NCBI GenBank assembly: GCA_964446775.1
Contig: CAYURA010000025.1
Span: forward strand, 1 to 13,637
Source of the DNA: GCA-002841655 sp964446775
GTDB lineage: Bacteria; Patescibacteriota; Patescibacteriia; Patescibacteriales; UBA12465
Direction of reading: 5' to 3'
Length of the DNA stretch: 13,637 bases
In this document: piece by piece, positions 13,505 through 13,637 of the stretch
Numbering within the stretch: position 1 is the stretch's first letter
How the letters are laid out: every line of letters starts with the position of its first letter
The notes under the pieces: generated by a model
What the model saw: only the letters and a program-made list of their open reading frames with translations
What the model was told of the DNA's origin: nothing
Database searches by the model: none
Program-made: the position numbers and the translations under genes

Positions 13505-13536
13505 AATTATATTTAAATTATATTTAAATTATTTTA
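13505..13536. repeat. 11-bp AT-rich tandem repeat in the DsbA-like leader
   Basis: AATTATATTTA occurs twice in perfect tandem (13505-13515 and 13516-13526), followed by a shorter imperfect copy AATTATTTTA (13527-13536). It lies in the predicted 5' leader of the minus-strand DsbA-like gene. The period is close to one helical turn. Confidence 0.6.
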
Positions 13537-13545
13537 TATTACTCT

Positions 13546-13574
13546 ATTATAGTTAATTATTTTATGAAAGTCAA
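13546..13574 (-). promoter_or_regulatory. promoter of the DsbA-like gene
   Basis: On the minus strand the -35 is TTGACT (13574-13569), the spacer 17 nt, and the -10 a perfect TATAAT (13551-13546). The leader would be about 44 nt and would include the 11-bp tandem repeats. I see no feature in the remaining bases up to 13637. Confidence 0.65.
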
Positions 13575-13637
13575 AATTATTTGGCTCCCTGTCAAACAGT
13601 GTGATAGTTTAGTATCCAAATAAGTGGTAAAAAAGCT

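Noticed and set aside
1..13637. tRNA genes, rRNA, CRISPR arrays, insertion sequences
   Set aside because: I looked for T-loop strings, regularly spaced repeats and transposase motifs on both strands and saw none that hold up. This was by eye; a tRNA and covariance-model scan would settle it.

Overview
The window is AT-rich, gene-dense and has 12 intact protein genes plus one interrupted gene. I see no rRNA, tRNA, CRISPR array or insertion sequence. The gene set suggests a member of the Candidate Phyla Radiation (Patescibacteria). It includes a stand-alone bacterial Elp3, a bactofilin-like protein with a C-terminal membrane domain, and a membrane-anchored DsbA-like protein with an unusual N-terminal domain. 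It also has short intergenic spaces and no convincing Shine-Dalgarno sequence before any gene. The standard code fits: 12 of 13 genes end in TAA and one in TAG. The lineage assignment is inference from gene content and style; no marker gene is present.

Layout. (1) 1-640: an unrecognised 143-residue protein behind a 10-bp inverted repeat, closed by a terminator. (2) 647-2690: a YibE/F-family membrane protein and a two-helix membrane protein, ending in a bidirectional terminator. (3) 2718-5214, minus strand: a bactofilin-like membrane protein followed 4 bp later by a phosphomannomutase/phosphoglucomutase, which suggests an envelope or surface-sugar operon. (4) 5230-11728, plus strand: elp3, then from its own strong promoter glyA, folD, recQ, a Trm9/ALKBH8-like methyltransferase and an SMR-type transporter gene broken by an in-frame TAA. 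(5) 11741-13574: a CsoR/CstR-like repressor with an operator inside its own promoter, a thioredoxin, a bidirectional terminator, and a convergent membrane-anchored DsbA-like gene with its own promoter.

How the genes may work together. GlyA and FolD are consecutive steps of folate one-carbon metabolism. Elp3 makes the 5-carboxymethyl group on wobble uridine of tRNA. The methyltransferase four genes downstream carries the hallmarks of the enzyme that in eukaryotes methylates exactly that group, so the window may encode a minimal two-protein mcm5U pathway in a bacterium. The right end looks like a thiol-redox module: a two-cysteine repressor lacking the copper-binding histidine, a thioredoxin and an extracytoplasmic thioredoxin-fold protein.

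Regulation. Several promoters place the -10 box only 7-8 nt before the start codon (1889 gene, bactofilin-like gene, elp3, glyA). Together with the absence of Shine-Dalgarno motifs this points to leaderless transcripts.
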